Of a DNA stretch of 64,000 nucleotides, positions 43,140 through 51,898 are shown piece after piece (the stretch's first letter is position 1; the number at the start of each line of letters is the position of its first letter). The DNA is from Methanosphaerula subterraneus (lineage in GTDB: Archaea > Halobacteriota > Methanomicrobia > Methanomicrobiales > Methanospirillaceae), in contig NZ_CP170508.1 of the NCBI RefSeq assembly GCF_052055875.1, positions 2,170,001 to 2,234,000 of the forward strand. Direction: 5' to 3'. The notes below the pieces were generated by a model, which saw nothing but the letters and a program-made list of their open reading frames with translations, searched no databases and had not been told where the DNA came from. The position numbers were made by a program, and so were the translations under genes.

Positions 43140-43967
43140 ATGCGACTGCTGAATTCTTCAACCGTTGTCGCACTATCAGGAGGACTTCGGCTGCATATCG
43201 CCTTCCTCCTCGCAGGTATCGCCACGAAAATTCCGGTATACTGTGCCTGTATACTGATCATCTATTCCACCTACACCCTCGACCGTGCCCTCGACTGTAA
43301 AGAGGACGCGATCAATAAGAGTGAACTGTGCGGTGCAGATCGGAACACCGGCATCATCGCCAGTGTCGTGACATTTCTTCTGGGTGCATCGATCCTCGGC
43401 ATGGACGGAATATACCTCGCCCCTTTCTTCCCCTTCATCGTGGGTTACTTCTACACCCGCGGGATCCGGATCGGGTCCCATACCATCAAACTCAAGGGAA
43501 GTGTCGGTGTCAAGAACGTCATCGTCGGCATCACGTGGGGTGGAACGATCGCCCTGATTGTTGGCCAGTGGACCAGCAGCATCGTGACGGTCGCCATCAT
43601 CTTCCTCTTCTATGGATCGAGAGTATTCGTCAATTCGTGCGTGAACGATTTCAAGGATGTCAGGGGGGACATGGCTGCAGGTATCCGGACACTGCCGGCC
43701 TGTCTCGGTGAGAATTTAACCAGAAAAGTGTTGATCCTGATCCTGCTGGGGCTGTACGGTGTTATGATCTATGCGCTCAATCTCCAGATAATCCGGAGCG
43801 AATGGATCATCCTGCTCTTCAGCCTGGTGATCACCATCCTGTTTCTGATGGTCTACTCCTCGTCCTTTGAAGACAAACCCGCACTCATCTACAGAAAGTT
43901 GAGGGAGTTTGTGATCAGCTGGGAGGCGGTCATCGGACTGGCCATCAGGGCGTGTGTTGTGGGTTAA
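43140..43967 (+). CDS. UbiA-family prenyltransferase
   Basis: 275 residues, seven to nine hydrophobic helices. The first Asp-rich motif is TLDRALDCKED and the second NDFKDVRGDMAAGIRTLP, the latter matching the UbiA second motif (NDxxDxxxD). The enzyme would transfer a prenyl chain in the membrane, as in archaeal lipid, menaquinone or heme side-chain synthesis; the partner is unknown. The stretch 43113-43135 before the ATG can fold as GGTGTG/CACACC. The ATG at 43140 is used, with a GTG at 43116 as alternative. The stop overlaps the convergent FilR1-type gene tail to tail. Confidence 0.87.
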   Translation: MRLLNSSTVVALSGGLRLHIAFLLAGIATKIPVYCACILIIYSTYTLDRALDCKEDAINKSELCGADRNTGIIASVVTFLLGASILGMDGIYLAPFFPFIVGYFYTRGIRIGSHTIKLKGSVGVKNVIVGITWGGTIALIVGQWTSSIVTVAIIFLFYGSRVFVNSCVNDFKDVRGDMAAGIRTLPACLGENLTRKVLILILLGLYGVMIYALNLQIIRSEWIILLFSLVITILFLMVYSSSFEDKPALIYRKLREFVISWEAVIGLAIRACVVG

Positions 43968-44746
43968 TCCAGAGACTCAATTTTTTCTGATCGGTCCCTG
44001 TAGTACGAGAAGATCCGCTCCCCCCACGCACGTGCCGACGGTTCGAGGCTGACCAGATCGTTTTTGGAGTCAAAGACGCCGTTATTGTAGAACAATGAGA
44101 TCGAAAAGTACGAGTCCGTGACCGTGTACGAGAATTTTATATCCTCCTTCGATACGTACACGCTCGAAGACTGGAATTTTAACCCCTCTTCAAAGGCATC
44201 GTAGTACTTGTCTTTCATGATCTTGAACACGCCCGGCGTCAGGATCAACGAGGCTTCCACCCCGGTTTTTGCGAGGTTTAAGAAGAATTCCGGGTACCGG
44301 GGGTGTACTGCATGGGATATGCCTTTCAATGTCTTCGACCCGGCGATATTGTTCAGAAAGGTGGTGATATCGAAGATCTCTTCATCAGAGTTTTCAATGA
44401 TCCGGTAATTTCCGAGGTCGCTGATATCGAGAAGCAGTTCATGTGGAAGTGCATCGAGGGAGTGTTCGTGCCAGTACTTCTTCTCTCTGTCAAAGACATC
44501 CATTGTTTTTATCAGGGGGATCATCTGTGCTGTCAGCACTCTTCCCATCGGTGTGAGAGAGAAATTCTTTCCGTCTCTCGCAATCAGGCGTTCTTCTTCG
44601 AGTATTTTTACCTGGGGGAGCATTCCGGTCGAGGTGACGCCCAGGGTATGTTTAATCTCATCCCATTCCTTCGGCCCGCTGCTCAGGAGAATCAGGAGAT
44701 TGCGCCTCTTCTCAGAGGCAGAGATGACACTTAAGAGATCGCTCAT
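43964..44746 (-). CDS. FilR1-type winged-helix regulator (methanogen family, DUF1724 middle domain)
   Basis: 260 residues. An N-terminal winged helix (SASEKRRNLLILLSSGPKEWDEIKHTLGVTSTGMLPQVKILEEERLI) leads to a middle domain with LPHELLLDISDLGNYRIIENSDEEIFD and LILTPGVFKIM. This is the architecture of FilR1 of Methanosaeta/Methanothrix, where the partner FilI/FilR system controls filament growth through a histidine kinase. AGGTGA lies 8 nt before the ATG at 44746. The stop overlaps the UbiA stop by 4 nt. Divergent from the kinase at 44982, a possible partner. Confidence 0.9.
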   Translation of the reverse strand: MSDLLSVISASEKRRNLLILLSSGPKEWDEIKHTLGVTSTGMLPQVKILEEERLIARDGKNFSLTPMGRVLTAQMIPLIKTMDVFDREKKYWHEHSLDALPHELLLDISDLGNYRIIENSDEEIFDITTFLNNIAGSKTLKGISHAVHPRYPEFFLNLAKTGVEASLILTPGVFKIMKDKYYDAFEEGLKFQSSSVYVSKEDIKFSYTVTDSYFSISLFYNNGVFDSKNDLVSLEPSARAWGERIFSYYRDRSEKIESLD

Positions 44747-44909
44747 TTTATTTCTCACCTGATTGTAACAGACGTATTCGTTTTTTCTATGAAAATACCT
44801 CTGTAATTTTCATCCAGAACAGTCGTTCCGACCTGGAATCAGGGAGCCTGTACTGAATGTTCCTCCAGCATACTGATGCCGGGGATTATAATGGTGTTAT
44901 TTTTTTTAA

Positions 44910-44947
44910 TGACGTTAAAATCGTCAAATGGGTAATGATATACATTA
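44910..44947. promoter_or_regulatory. Two dyads between the FilR1 and degenerate kinase genes
   Basis: TGACG-TTAAAAT-CGTCA at 44910-44926 and TAATG-ATATA-CATTA at 44933-44947 lie 35-70 nt before the kinase start. Both are short inverted repeats in AT-rich promoter sequence, plausible as regulator sites. Confidence 0.4.
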
Positions 44948-44981
44948 TTGCCTGAATAATATGCGTTGTGTGTGAGTAATA

Positions 44982-46061
44982 ATGACAGTAATCCCTGATC
45001 GCAAGCGCGCAGATTATCTGCTGATGGATACTACCCCCGGCCTTCAGAGTGTCATTGACTCCCCCGGTGTCTTTCGGGGCATTGCCGAAGTCGTCGACAA
45101 TGATATCATTGACATCACTGATAATCCAAGCACTTCTGGATTTCTGAAACAGAAAAAGGGGACTTCCCGACCCCGGATCATGCCGGGTACGAATGATCTC
45201 GTGCGGCACAATCATACCTGGATCCGGCACTGCGTGGAGAGCCGATCCCTGGACGAGCCTGTCTCCTTTGAATACATCCTGTGGTTCGATGAAGATGAAC
45301 GAACCTTCTCTGCAACGGTCAGGTACCTGTGCGTGTCGGTATGCGGGTATCCACGATTTGCATATGTTATCACTGATATCACCGACCGAAAACGACTGGA
45401 ACATCAGTTCGCCCTCACTCGCAAGAAGCTCGACCTCATGAATATCGTCGCCTGGCATGAGATCCAGAACAAAATTAACGGTATACGGGGATATGTCGAC
45501 CTTTCAAAGGATCTGATCTCAGATAAGAAGGGGATGGCATTCATCGAAGCAGAGGAGCGGCTGCTCAAACAGATCCATGACCTGCTCCAGTATACGACCG
45601 AGTACCAGAAGATTGGAACACTTCCCCGCCAGTGGATGAATGTTGAGGATGCGGTCCGCCGGGTTTTATCCCGAAGTGGAGGCGATCTGTTCAGGATCGG
45701 CCTTGATCTCGACCACCTGGAGATCTTCTGTGACCCGACCCTTGACAAGATGTTCGCCCTCCTGATCGAATATACCCTGAAGAACCAGAGCACGGATCCC
45801 GAGGTCAGGATCACCTGCACAGAGGTGCCGGATGGTCTGCACCTCGTCTATGAGGACAACAGTGCCGGCCTTCCCCACAACAGGAAGGAGGATCTCTTCA
45901 CGCGAGAGGTCGTCAGGGCCCAGGATTACTGCATCGCCTTTGTGCACGATATTCTCGAATGTTCCCGGATGAGTATCCGGGAGACCGGTGAACCCGGCAG
46001 GAGTGCACGGTTTGAGATCCTGGTGCCACACGGGTTGTTCCGCTTCACCGGAGTGGCATAA
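44982..46061 (+). CDS. PAS-like/histidine kinase-like protein with degenerate ATPase domain
   Basis: 359 residues. An N-terminal PAS-like region (to about 135) ends ITDITDRKRLEHQF. A HisKA-like helix has H159 in NIVAWHEIQNKINGIRGYVDLS, the same class as the kinases at 23177 and 30594. The C-terminal domain keeps the overall HATPase order, but the N box is LLIEYTLKNQ without the key Asn, the DxG loop is EDNSAGLP and the G2 box is lost (AQDYCIAFVHDIL). ATP binding is doubtful; it may act as a phospho-acceptor or sensor. It is divergent from FilR1. Confidence 0.85.
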   Translation: MTVIPDRKRADYLLMDTTPGLQSVIDSPGVFRGIAEVVDNDIIDITDNPSTSGFLKQKKGTSRPRIMPGTNDLVRHNHTWIRHCVESRSLDEPVSFEYILWFDEDERTFSATVRYLCVSVCGYPRFAYVITDITDRKRLEHQFALTRKKLDLMNIVAWHEIQNKINGIRGYVDLSKDLISDKKGMAFIEAEERLLKQIHDLLQYTTEYQKIGTLPRQWMNVEDAVRRVLSRSGGDLFRIGLDLDHLEIFCDPTLDKMFALLIEYTLKNQSTDPEVRITCTEVPDGLHLVYEDNSAGLPHNRKEDLFTREVVRAQDYCIAFVHDILECSRMSIRETGEPGRSARFEILVPHGLFRFTGVA

Positions 46062-46123
46062 CCCGGTCACCTCCCGCCCCTGCCTTCCGGATGTCCGGCC
46101 GGCACCACCCCACCGATGTACAT

Positions 46124-47236
46124 CTACGATTTCTTCAGCAGATCGGTGATGATATTCTTCGCCAGTGCGTCCCGTTCATCCCGTTTACGTTTCAATTCAT
46201 TCGCAGACATCTGCCCGGGATTCATGATTTCATGATCGAGTCTGTCGACCCGGGTCCTGTAATTCAGGTCATTGTAGATCCTTATCGCTTCGATCAGGGT
46301 GTCGGGCGCCTGCTGCTGACCCTCCTTCATGCCATAGAACCGTGAGAGGATTGCAGCACTCGCGGCAACCTGGGTAAAAGACGTGAGGTTTTTATTCTCG
46401 GTCCCATCCAGACTGATGACAATGAACGGGACGTCTCCATCATATGCTTTACCCGTTATGTCGACGACCTGGCCGGTCTTATCGATATGATAATTCTCCC
46501 GGAACGATGGATCCAGCCTGTCCACATTCTGATCCGTTACCAGCCCGAAACCGCTTGGAACCGATGGTGCACCGGGGAGGAGAAAGTCCAGCCCTTCAGA
46601 TGTTGAGAATGCCGGTCTGCCATCGAAGAGTGATTCCCCGGCGTTGCCGACGAGTTTTGCGATCGCACTCAGGCCCAGGATATACGTGCTGGAGGGGAGG
46701 AAGAGAGGAATTCCGGCAACAGCCAGGAAAGCAGTGCTCATCGTCGTGAAGAACTGCTGGGGAAAGGTATCAAAGATCATTGAAAGATCAAGAGTGAGAG
46801 AATTCTCGATAAGGGCTGGTGAATAGAAGACATAGGGAGTTCCCTGCGAGCTCACCGGCGGACGCACCAGGGTGGTTTTGGGGGATACCTTATCCACCAG
46901 GAAGTTGAGTGCACGGGGCTTCGCCTCGAAACTGGTGATACTCTTCACGGCAGATGTCACCAGCATTGACGTGCTTGAACCCAGTGGACCCAGGAGGGAT
47001 CGTGGATACGTGCCGGTGTAGATCTGACGGATCATGATGGTCAGCGGCTTACCGATACCAATCGGTTCAAAGGGGATATAGTTCCCTGAGGTCAGATTCC
47101 CGGTCGAAAACGCGACACTCAGCATCTGTTTCTGTGGACCCTGGCCGGGGCCGAATACTGACAGTTTTCCGGCTTGAATGGTCTCATAGTACTCCTCCTT
47201 ACTGACGATCGCATCTCCTGGGGCAAAATAAAACAT
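46124..47236 (-). CDS. Unrecognised 370-residue protein
   Basis: I do not recognise a family. Residues 1-60 are polar with MFYFAPGDAIVSKEEYYETIQAG. A hydrophobic, Ser/Pro-containing segment at about 165-205 (FFTTMSTAFLAVAGIPLFLPSS...) could be a membrane or amphipathic element. The rest is a soluble, Gly/Asp-rich beta-like region and an acidic C-terminal helix ending NIITDLLKKS. No signal peptide is seen. The start codon at 47236 follows AAGGAGGTGATC, a near-complete match to the 16S 3' end and the strongest ribosome site in this window, so it is likely well translated. Single gene, with an AT-rich promoter region beyond. Confidence 0.7.
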   Translation of the reverse strand: MFYFAPGDAIVSKEEYYETIQAGKLSVFGPGQGPQKQMLSVAFSTGNLTSGNYIPFEPIGIGKPLTIMIRQIYTGTYPRSLLGPLGSSTSMLVTSAVKSITSFEAKPRALNFLVDKVSPKTTLVRPPVSSQGTPYVFYSPALIENSLTLDLSMIFDTFPQQFFTTMSTAFLAVAGIPLFLPSSTYILGLSAIAKLVGNAGESLFDGRPAFSTSEGLDFLLPGAPSVPSGFGLVTDQNVDRLDPSFRENYHIDKTGQVVDITGKAYDGDVPFIVISLDGTENKNLTSFTQVAASAAILSRFYGMKEGQQQAPDTLIEAIRIYNDLNYRTRVDRLDHEIMNPGQMSANELKRKRDERDALAKNIITDLLKKS

Positions 47237-47580
47237 CGATCAGATCACCTCCTTCATGAGGTTCTGCCAGAACCGCCTCGCACCTCATCTCTGGTCGACT
47301 CCAGTGACCTCAGTGAATGACGAGAGATATATTTTATTGCATATATAATTTTTGCAATTTAAATCCAGATCTCGCAGTAAAACTATTTCTGGATGATATC
47401 CGGCGGTTTCTGGTTTTTCCTTGCCGGAACGTATTGTACCTGGCAGGGGGATTCCCGGACAATTGTTCGCTTCCTGCGGCCGGCGAAGGCCCGGAGCCCG
47501 GGCGGACTGCTGCTATGTATTTCAGATTCATGGTTCTATTTATCATAACCACGCGAACAATGAGACCAGTGAAAGCCGCC
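47237..47580. other. AT-rich intergenic region with candidate operator
   Basis: 344 bp between two divergent genes, without a coding frame I can support. It contains an exceptionally AT-rich promoter zone (about 47325-47370) and the dyad described at 47336. A TATA-like CTATTTAT at 47536-47543 fits the plus-strand gene at 47581. Confidence 0.55.
47336..47358. promoter_or_regulatory. Dyad ATTGCA-N11-TGCAAT
   Basis: Two 6-bp arms, ATTGCA at 47336-47341 and TGCAAT at 47353-47358, in the AT-rich promoter zone upstream of the 370-residue protein gene. A plausible operator, possibly for the winged-helix protein encoded at 48234. Confidence 0.4.
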
Positions 47581-48237
47581 ATGAACAAGCATCTGCGTGA
47601 ACAGTTCAAGGGTGAACTCCGGACGTTCTTCACCCTCTCCCTGCTGAACCTGGTCTTCGCCGCACTGACGATGGCTTTTGGAGTCACCATCATCGTCCAG
47701 CAGGCCACCTCGATGGCCGAGGGCCTCAGGGCCGGCCTCCCTGCCAACGCATCGCCGGTGATCCTCGTCATTGCGGTCCTGGCATTTCTGCTGGGACTGA
47801 AATGGATCACCGCCAGCGCCAGGATCTTTGGTGGAATAGAGGAGATCAGGGAGGCTTCGACGGCCCTGGCCGGTCAGGGTACAGAGGAGGAGGTCACCGG
47901 GCTGATCGTCAGGATGATCACCCATTACCGGGAGAACAAACAGGTCATCGAGCAGATGATCCTCGTCTGCACCCTGGGTGGCTGCTGTTTCCTCGTGCTC
48001 GGGATCCTGAACAGCGTCGAGTTCGTCTCCACGGGGGTGAGCTCCGGGACGTTCCGGGTCGACCTCCTCAATTCCCTCCTCCTCCCATCGGCACTGATCA
48101 CCCTCTGTATGGGTCTGGTCAGTCTCCTCAACTCGTACCTCTTCTGGAAGTACTCCTCGGTCTGGGACCGGCGGATGGAGGAGATCACCCGGTCGGAAGC
48201 AGAACTCCAGAGAACGATGGAGCAGTACAGCCCATGA
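47581..48237 (+). CDS. Four-helix membrane protein coupled to a winged-helix protein
   Basis: About 218 residues. Hydrophobic pairs sit at about 15-45 and 55-85 (LLNLVFAALTMAFGVTIIV; PVILVIAVLAFLLGL) and again at 125-150 and 170-190, with a soluble helical stretch RENKQVIEQ between. The C terminus is charged (WDRRMEEITRSEAELQRTMEQ). I recognise no family beyond small archaeal membrane proteins paired with HTH genes. The ATG at 47581 is chosen because a TATA-like box lies about 40 nt upstream; an in-frame ATG at 47560 is possible. The stop overlaps the next ATG (ATGA). Confidence 0.7.
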   Translation: MNKHLREQFKGELRTFFTLSLLNLVFAALTMAFGVTIIVQQATSMAEGLRAGLPANASPVILVIAVLAFLLGLKWITASARIFGGIEEIREASTALAGQGTEEEVTGLIVRMITHYRENKQVIEQMILVCTLGGCCFLVLGILNSVEFVSTGVSSGTFRVDLLNSLLLPSALITLCMGLVSLLNSYLFWKYSSVWDRRMEEITRSEAELQRTMEQYSP

Positions 48238-48509
48238 GCGGAAGGCGGACCCCCTACGAGATCTACTGGGAGATCCTTGTCTTCTGCAGAACCCCGAGGT
48301 CGTTCACCGGGATCATCAACCGCTGTGATCTCAACTCCAGGGCCGGGCAGGAGTACCTGGAGTTCCTGGTCGGCAGGGGGTACCTGGTGAGGATCGTAGA
48401 GGGAGAGAAGACCACCTATGCCGCAACCGAACGGGCAGCCGGGTACACCGCCCTCTTCTCCAAACTCTACCAGGACCTCTTCGACACGGTCCCGGGGTTC
48501 CGACTGTAG
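48234..48509 (+). CDS. Small archaeal winged-helix protein (HTH_45-like)
   Basis: 91 residues. TPYEIYWEILVFCRTPRSFTGIINRCDLNSRAGQEYLEFLVGRGYLVRIVEGEKTTYAATERAAGYTALFSKLYQDLF is a compact winged helix with the archaeal YxxTERGxxL-like end, close to the ArnR1/HTH_45 group. It is translationally coupled to the membrane protein upstream, a layout like membrane-tethered regulator pairs in which the membrane partner holds or signals to the DNA-binding protein. Targets unknown; the dyad at 47336 is a candidate. Confidence 0.8.
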   Translation: MSGRRTPYEIYWEILVFCRTPRSFTGIINRCDLNSRAGQEYLEFLVGRGYLVRIVEGEKTTYAATERAAGYTALFSKLYQDLFDTVPGFRL

Positions 48510-48602
48510 GGGAAGGGGAGTCGACGGCCCCCCGTCTCTCCCCGCATGGTTGCACGCACCGCCAGCTTGATCACCTCACCTCTCCATATTCTGCATCTGA
48601 TC

Positions 48603-50840
48603 ATGTCGCATTCGAGACCTGTCCTCCTCGTCGCCTTCCTCCTTGTCATGGGAGTCCTTGCCTCGGGGTGCACCGTCACTCCCACGCCGGCACCTGCGGA
48701 CCAGAAGGATCTCAAAGATCTGAAGAAGTTCAATTCCACCGCCGAGATCGAGCAGTACCTCCGGGCGGCCGGGTCGATCGGCGGGACGCAGCCGGTCGGG
48801 GAGGGAGCCATCAAGGACAGCATGGCCGTCCCGGCCTCGGCAGGTACCGACGCCGGGGCCGTCGACTACTCGCGGACGAATGTCCAGGTGGCCGGGGTGG
48901 ACGAGCCGGACATCGTGAAGAACGACGAGCGGTACATCTACACGATAGCAGGGTCGGCGCTGGTGATCGTCGACGCGTACCCGGCGGCGAACGCCTCGGT
49001 CGTCTGGAGGACCGACCTTGCCGACACCCCCCGTGACCTCTTCGTGGCTGATGACCGGCTCGTCCTCTTCACCGCGGGGTCAGGGGGATCGGCAGCGGCG
49101 GGGGTCTCCTCACCGACGGGTGTCGGAGGGGCGATCGCTCCGGCACCACCGATACGGAGGTACTCCCCGGTCACCCATGCGGTCGTCTACGACATCACGG
49201 ACCAGAAGAATCCGAAGGTGATGAAGGACTATACGATCGACGGGGAGTACCTCGATGCCCGAATGATCGACTCGTTCGTCTACCTGGTCACCCGGGAGCA
49301 GATCTTCCCGTACCCTGACGACCCGATTGTCATCCCGGCACTCCGTGAAGGCACAAGGACCGTCGTCCAGCCGGATGTCTGGTACTTCGACAATCCCGAC
49401 CGGCAGTACACCTTCACCACCATCACCGCCCTCGATGCGACGAGCGGGAACGAGAAGGATGCCCAGACCTACCTGCTCGGCAGCGGAACCACCCTCTCTG
49501 TCTCGCATGAGGCGATCTATGTCAGTTTCCAGCAGTACCGCCCGGCCGTTCATCCTCTGCAGAAAGGTACCGGCATCGTCCAGCCGCAGCCGGCATCCCT
49601 CACCGGGAGTGCGGGTTCCGGGGGTTCTGTAACGGGTTCTTCGGGTAATTCAACAGGTTCCACCGGGGGTTCTTCCGGGTTTTCGACCTCATCCGGGGTT
49701 GCATCGGGCACCTCTTCGGGTTCTCCGGGCACCTCATCGTCCGGTGCATCGGCAGCGGTGGCCCCGGTCCCGTCAGACTTCAACACCCAGAGCGCCGAGC
49801 AGCGGCAGGTGATCCTCGCTCGTCTCAGAGCCGCCGAAGAGGAGGCCCTCAGAGCGCAGGAGGCGGACCAGACCACCACCGTGATCCATAAGATTGCGAT
49901 TCAGAAGGGCACGATCACGTATCTGGCGAAGGGGGAGGTGCCGGGGGTCGTGAAGAACCAGTTCTCGATGGACGAGTACAACAGCACCCTCCGCGTGGCC
50001 ACCACGTCCAGTATCTTCACCCGCTCAGGACAGTACACGTACAGCAACGTCTTCGTCCTGAACGGGGAGATGGAACAGATCGGTGCACTGACGCATATCG
50101 CCGGCCAGGAGACGATCTATGCCACCCGGTTCGTCGGTGACCGGGTGTACCTGGTCACCTTCCGGCGGGTCGACCCCTTCTTCGTCATCGACCTCGCAAC
50201 ACCGGAGAAGCCGAAGGTCCTTGGAGAGCTGAAGGTTCCCGGGTACTCCGACTATCTTCACCCGTATGACGCCACCCATATCATCGGTATCGGCAAGGAG
50301 ACGGCGACCACCGACTGGGGCGGGGTCTCCACCTCGGGGGTCAAGCTCGCCCTCTTCGATGTCTCTGATGTGGCCAGTCCGAGACAGGTCGATTCGGTGC
50401 AGATCGGGGACGCCGGCTCCGACTCGGCTGCCCTCTCCGACCACCACGCGTTCCTCTTCATCACGAGCAGGAACCTGCTCGTGATCCCGGTCAGGGCGGT
50501 GTCGCCGGCCCGGGGCAGCGGTGGGGACTCCTCCATCAGCCGGCAGCAGGTCTGGTACGGGGTCTACGTCTTCTCCGTCACCCCCGAGATCGGGTTCCAG
50601 TTGGAAGGGACGGTCCAGCACGGGACCGGGGAGGGCGCGTACTCGTACTACGGCAGTTCCCCCTATGAGGTGAAGCGTTCCCTCTTCATCGGGGACGTGC
50701 TGTACACGATCTCCTCCCGGCAGATCAGAGCGAACCCGCTCGACAACCCGAACACCACTCTCTCGACGGTTCCCCTGCCCGGCTCTGACCGCATCTATTA
50801 CCCTCTCCAGGGCGACGTTCCCGAAAACCCCCCTTTTTGA
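48603..50840 (+). CDS. Secreted beta-propeller lipoprotein (Beta_propel family)
   Basis: 745 residues from the ATG at 48603. A lipobox VLASGC puts the mature N-terminal Cys at residue 23, so it is likely a membrane-anchored surface protein. The repeated pattern NVQVAGVDEPDIVKNDERYIYTI and later blade repeats such as SGQYTYSNVFVLN, DRVYLVTFRRVDPFFVIDL and TDWGGVSTSGVKLALFDV match the secreted C-terminal beta-propeller family of archaea and Gram-positive bacteria. A low-complexity Gly/Ser/Thr insert at about 340-390 separates the blades. The function is unknown. Confidence 0.88.
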   Translation: MSHSRPVLLVAFLLVMGVLASGCTVTPTPAPADQKDLKDLKKFNSTAEIEQYLRAAGSIGGTQPVGEGAIKDSMAVPASAGTDAGAVDYSRTNVQVAGVDEPDIVKNDERYIYTIAGSALVIVDAYPAANASVVWRTDLADTPRDLFVADDRLVLFTAGSGGSAAAGVSSPTGVGGAIAPAPPIRRYSPVTHAVVYDITDQKNPKVMKDYTIDGEYLDARMIDSFVYLVTREQIFPYPDDPIVIPALREGTRTVVQPDVWYFDNPDRQYTFTTITALDATSGNEKDAQTYLLGSGTTLSVSHEAIYVSFQQYRPAVHPLQKGTGIVQPQPASLTGSAGSGGSVTGSSGNSTGSTGGSSGFSTSSGVASGTSSGSPGTSSSGASAAVAPVPSDFNTQSAEQRQVILARLRAAEEEALRAQEADQTTTVIHKIAIQKGTITYLAKGEVPGVVKNQFSMDEYNSTLRVATTSSIFTRSGQYTYSNVFVLNGEMEQIGALTHIAGQETIYATRFVGDRVYLVTFRRVDPFFVIDLATPEKPKVLGELKVPGYSDYLHPYDATHIIGIGKETATTDWGGVSTSGVKLALFDVSDVASPRQVDSVQIGDAGSDSAALSDHHAFLFITSRNLLVIPVRAVSPARGSGGDSSISRQQVWYGVYVFSVTPEIGFQLEGTVQHGTGEGAYSYYGSSPYEVKRSLFIGDVLYTISSRQIRANPLDNPNTTLSTVPLPGSDRIYYPLQGDVPENPPF

Positions 50841-50864
50841 TCTACAAAATGTGTGTGATCTGGA

Positions 50865-51245
50865 TCAGAGACCGATCCGGTTCTGATCTCTCCTGATCAG
50901 TCCAATCCCAACGCCCAGAGGGATCAGGAATGTCACAAGATAGTAGACGATTACGTCGGCCTGGTAGTAGGATTGGGATGAGAAGAGGAGCACAATGAAG
51001 AGATAGTCGCCCACCATGGCGATCACGGTCCAGGCGACTGCGACCTGCAGGTAATGGACGAACGGCAGTTCGCGGCCCCGAAACCATCGCCAGGTGACGC
51101 CGATCATCACCGGCGTCAGCACGACAAAGAGGATCCAGCCCATGGTCCCGGGCGGCACGATGAAGTAGAGGACGAGCGAGAGGAGGTACCCGATCAGCCA
51201 GAAGGCCAGTCCCAGCCCGAGGGTGTCACGGAGAAACTGATGCAT
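50865..51245 (-). CDS. Four-helix membrane protein
   Basis: 126 residues, four hydrophobic helices: LGLGLAFWLIGYLLSLVLYFIV, MGWILFVVLTPVMIGV, LQVAVAWTVIAMVGDYLFIVLLF, and VIVYYLVTFLIPLGVGIGLI. No family is recognised. The ATG at 51245 is used; reading further upstream gives a poor, unlikely extension. Convergent with the beta-propeller gene and divergent from FUSC. Confidence 0.7.
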   Translation of the reverse strand: MHQFLRDTLGLGLAFWLIGYLLSLVLYFIVPPGTMGWILFVVLTPVMIGVTWRWFRGRELPFVHYLQVAVAWTVIAMVGDYLFIVLLFSSQSYYQADVIVYYLVTFLIPLGVGIGLIRRDQNRIGL

Positions 51246-51388
51246 GGGGGAGGATGGATGAAGCGAACAGATAGCAATTTCGCTTTGTAATCCGGACCGG
51301 GAGATCCGATCAGGCCGGCCGATCCCGGGGACTGATGATACCCGATCCGACATTTTTTCCGAGCGTCGAAAGAGAGGTATGGTGAACC

Positions 51389-51898
51389 ATGAGTGGACAG
51401 GTCCAGAACGTCACCATCGCCGTCCAGTACTCGCTCGTATCCCTGCTGGCCTACTTCGGGGCGTACTTTCTCACGGGATCGTTCTCCGAAACACCCTTCT
51501 TGACGACCACCGGGGCGCTCTGGTCGATGATCTCGGGGATCGTGGTGATGCAGGAGACCCGGCAGGGCACCATCGACACCGCATGGCTCCGGATCCTCGG
51601 GTCGCTGATCGGGGCGGTGATAAGCGCTCTCTACCTCTCGTTCCTGCCGTTCAACCCGTTCGGGATGGCGGTCACGATCGGCCTGACCGTCCTGATCTGC
51701 CAGGAGCTTCATGTCCCGGGCCACTCCCGCCTCGCCGCCCTGACCGTCGGGGTGATCATGGTGATCTCGTTCCTGAACCCCGACCTGAACCCGGTCGTCA
51801 ACGCCGGCCTCCGGTTCAGCGAGTCGATCATCGGCAGTGGCGCCGCCATCCTCCTGATCGCGGCCTGGCCGTCCCCGGCGGAATCCCCTGAGGAGTAG
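51389..51898 (+). CDS. FUSC-like membrane protein
   Basis: 169 residues with five or six helices. YSLVSLLAYFGAYFLTGSF, TTTGALWSMISGIVVMQETRQGTIDTAWLRILGSLIGAV and the ELHVPGHSRLAALTVGVIMVI region resemble the fusaric-acid-resistance/aromatic acid exporter (FUSC) membrane half; there is no soluble domain. It may be an exporter subunit or a diverged relative. GAGAGGT stands about 15 nt before the ATG at 51389. The downstream gene starts directly after its stop (TAG-ATG), so the two form an operon. Confidence 0.75.
   Translation: MSGQVQNVTIAVQYSLVSLLAYFGAYFLTGSFSETPFLTTTGALWSMISGIVVMQETRQGTIDTAWLRILGSLIGAVISALYLSFLPFNPFGMAVTIGLTVLICQELHVPGHSRLAALTVGVIMVISFLNPDLNPVVNAGLRFSESIIGSGAAILLIAAWPSPAESPEE

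Noticed and set aside
49600..49770. GGGTTCT-like repeats in the beta-propeller lipoprotein gene
   Set aside because: They encode a Gly/Ser-rich linker and follow from GGT/TCT codon use; spacing is set by codons (multiples of 3) and not the 10-11-10 bp phase seen at 59362 and 59642.
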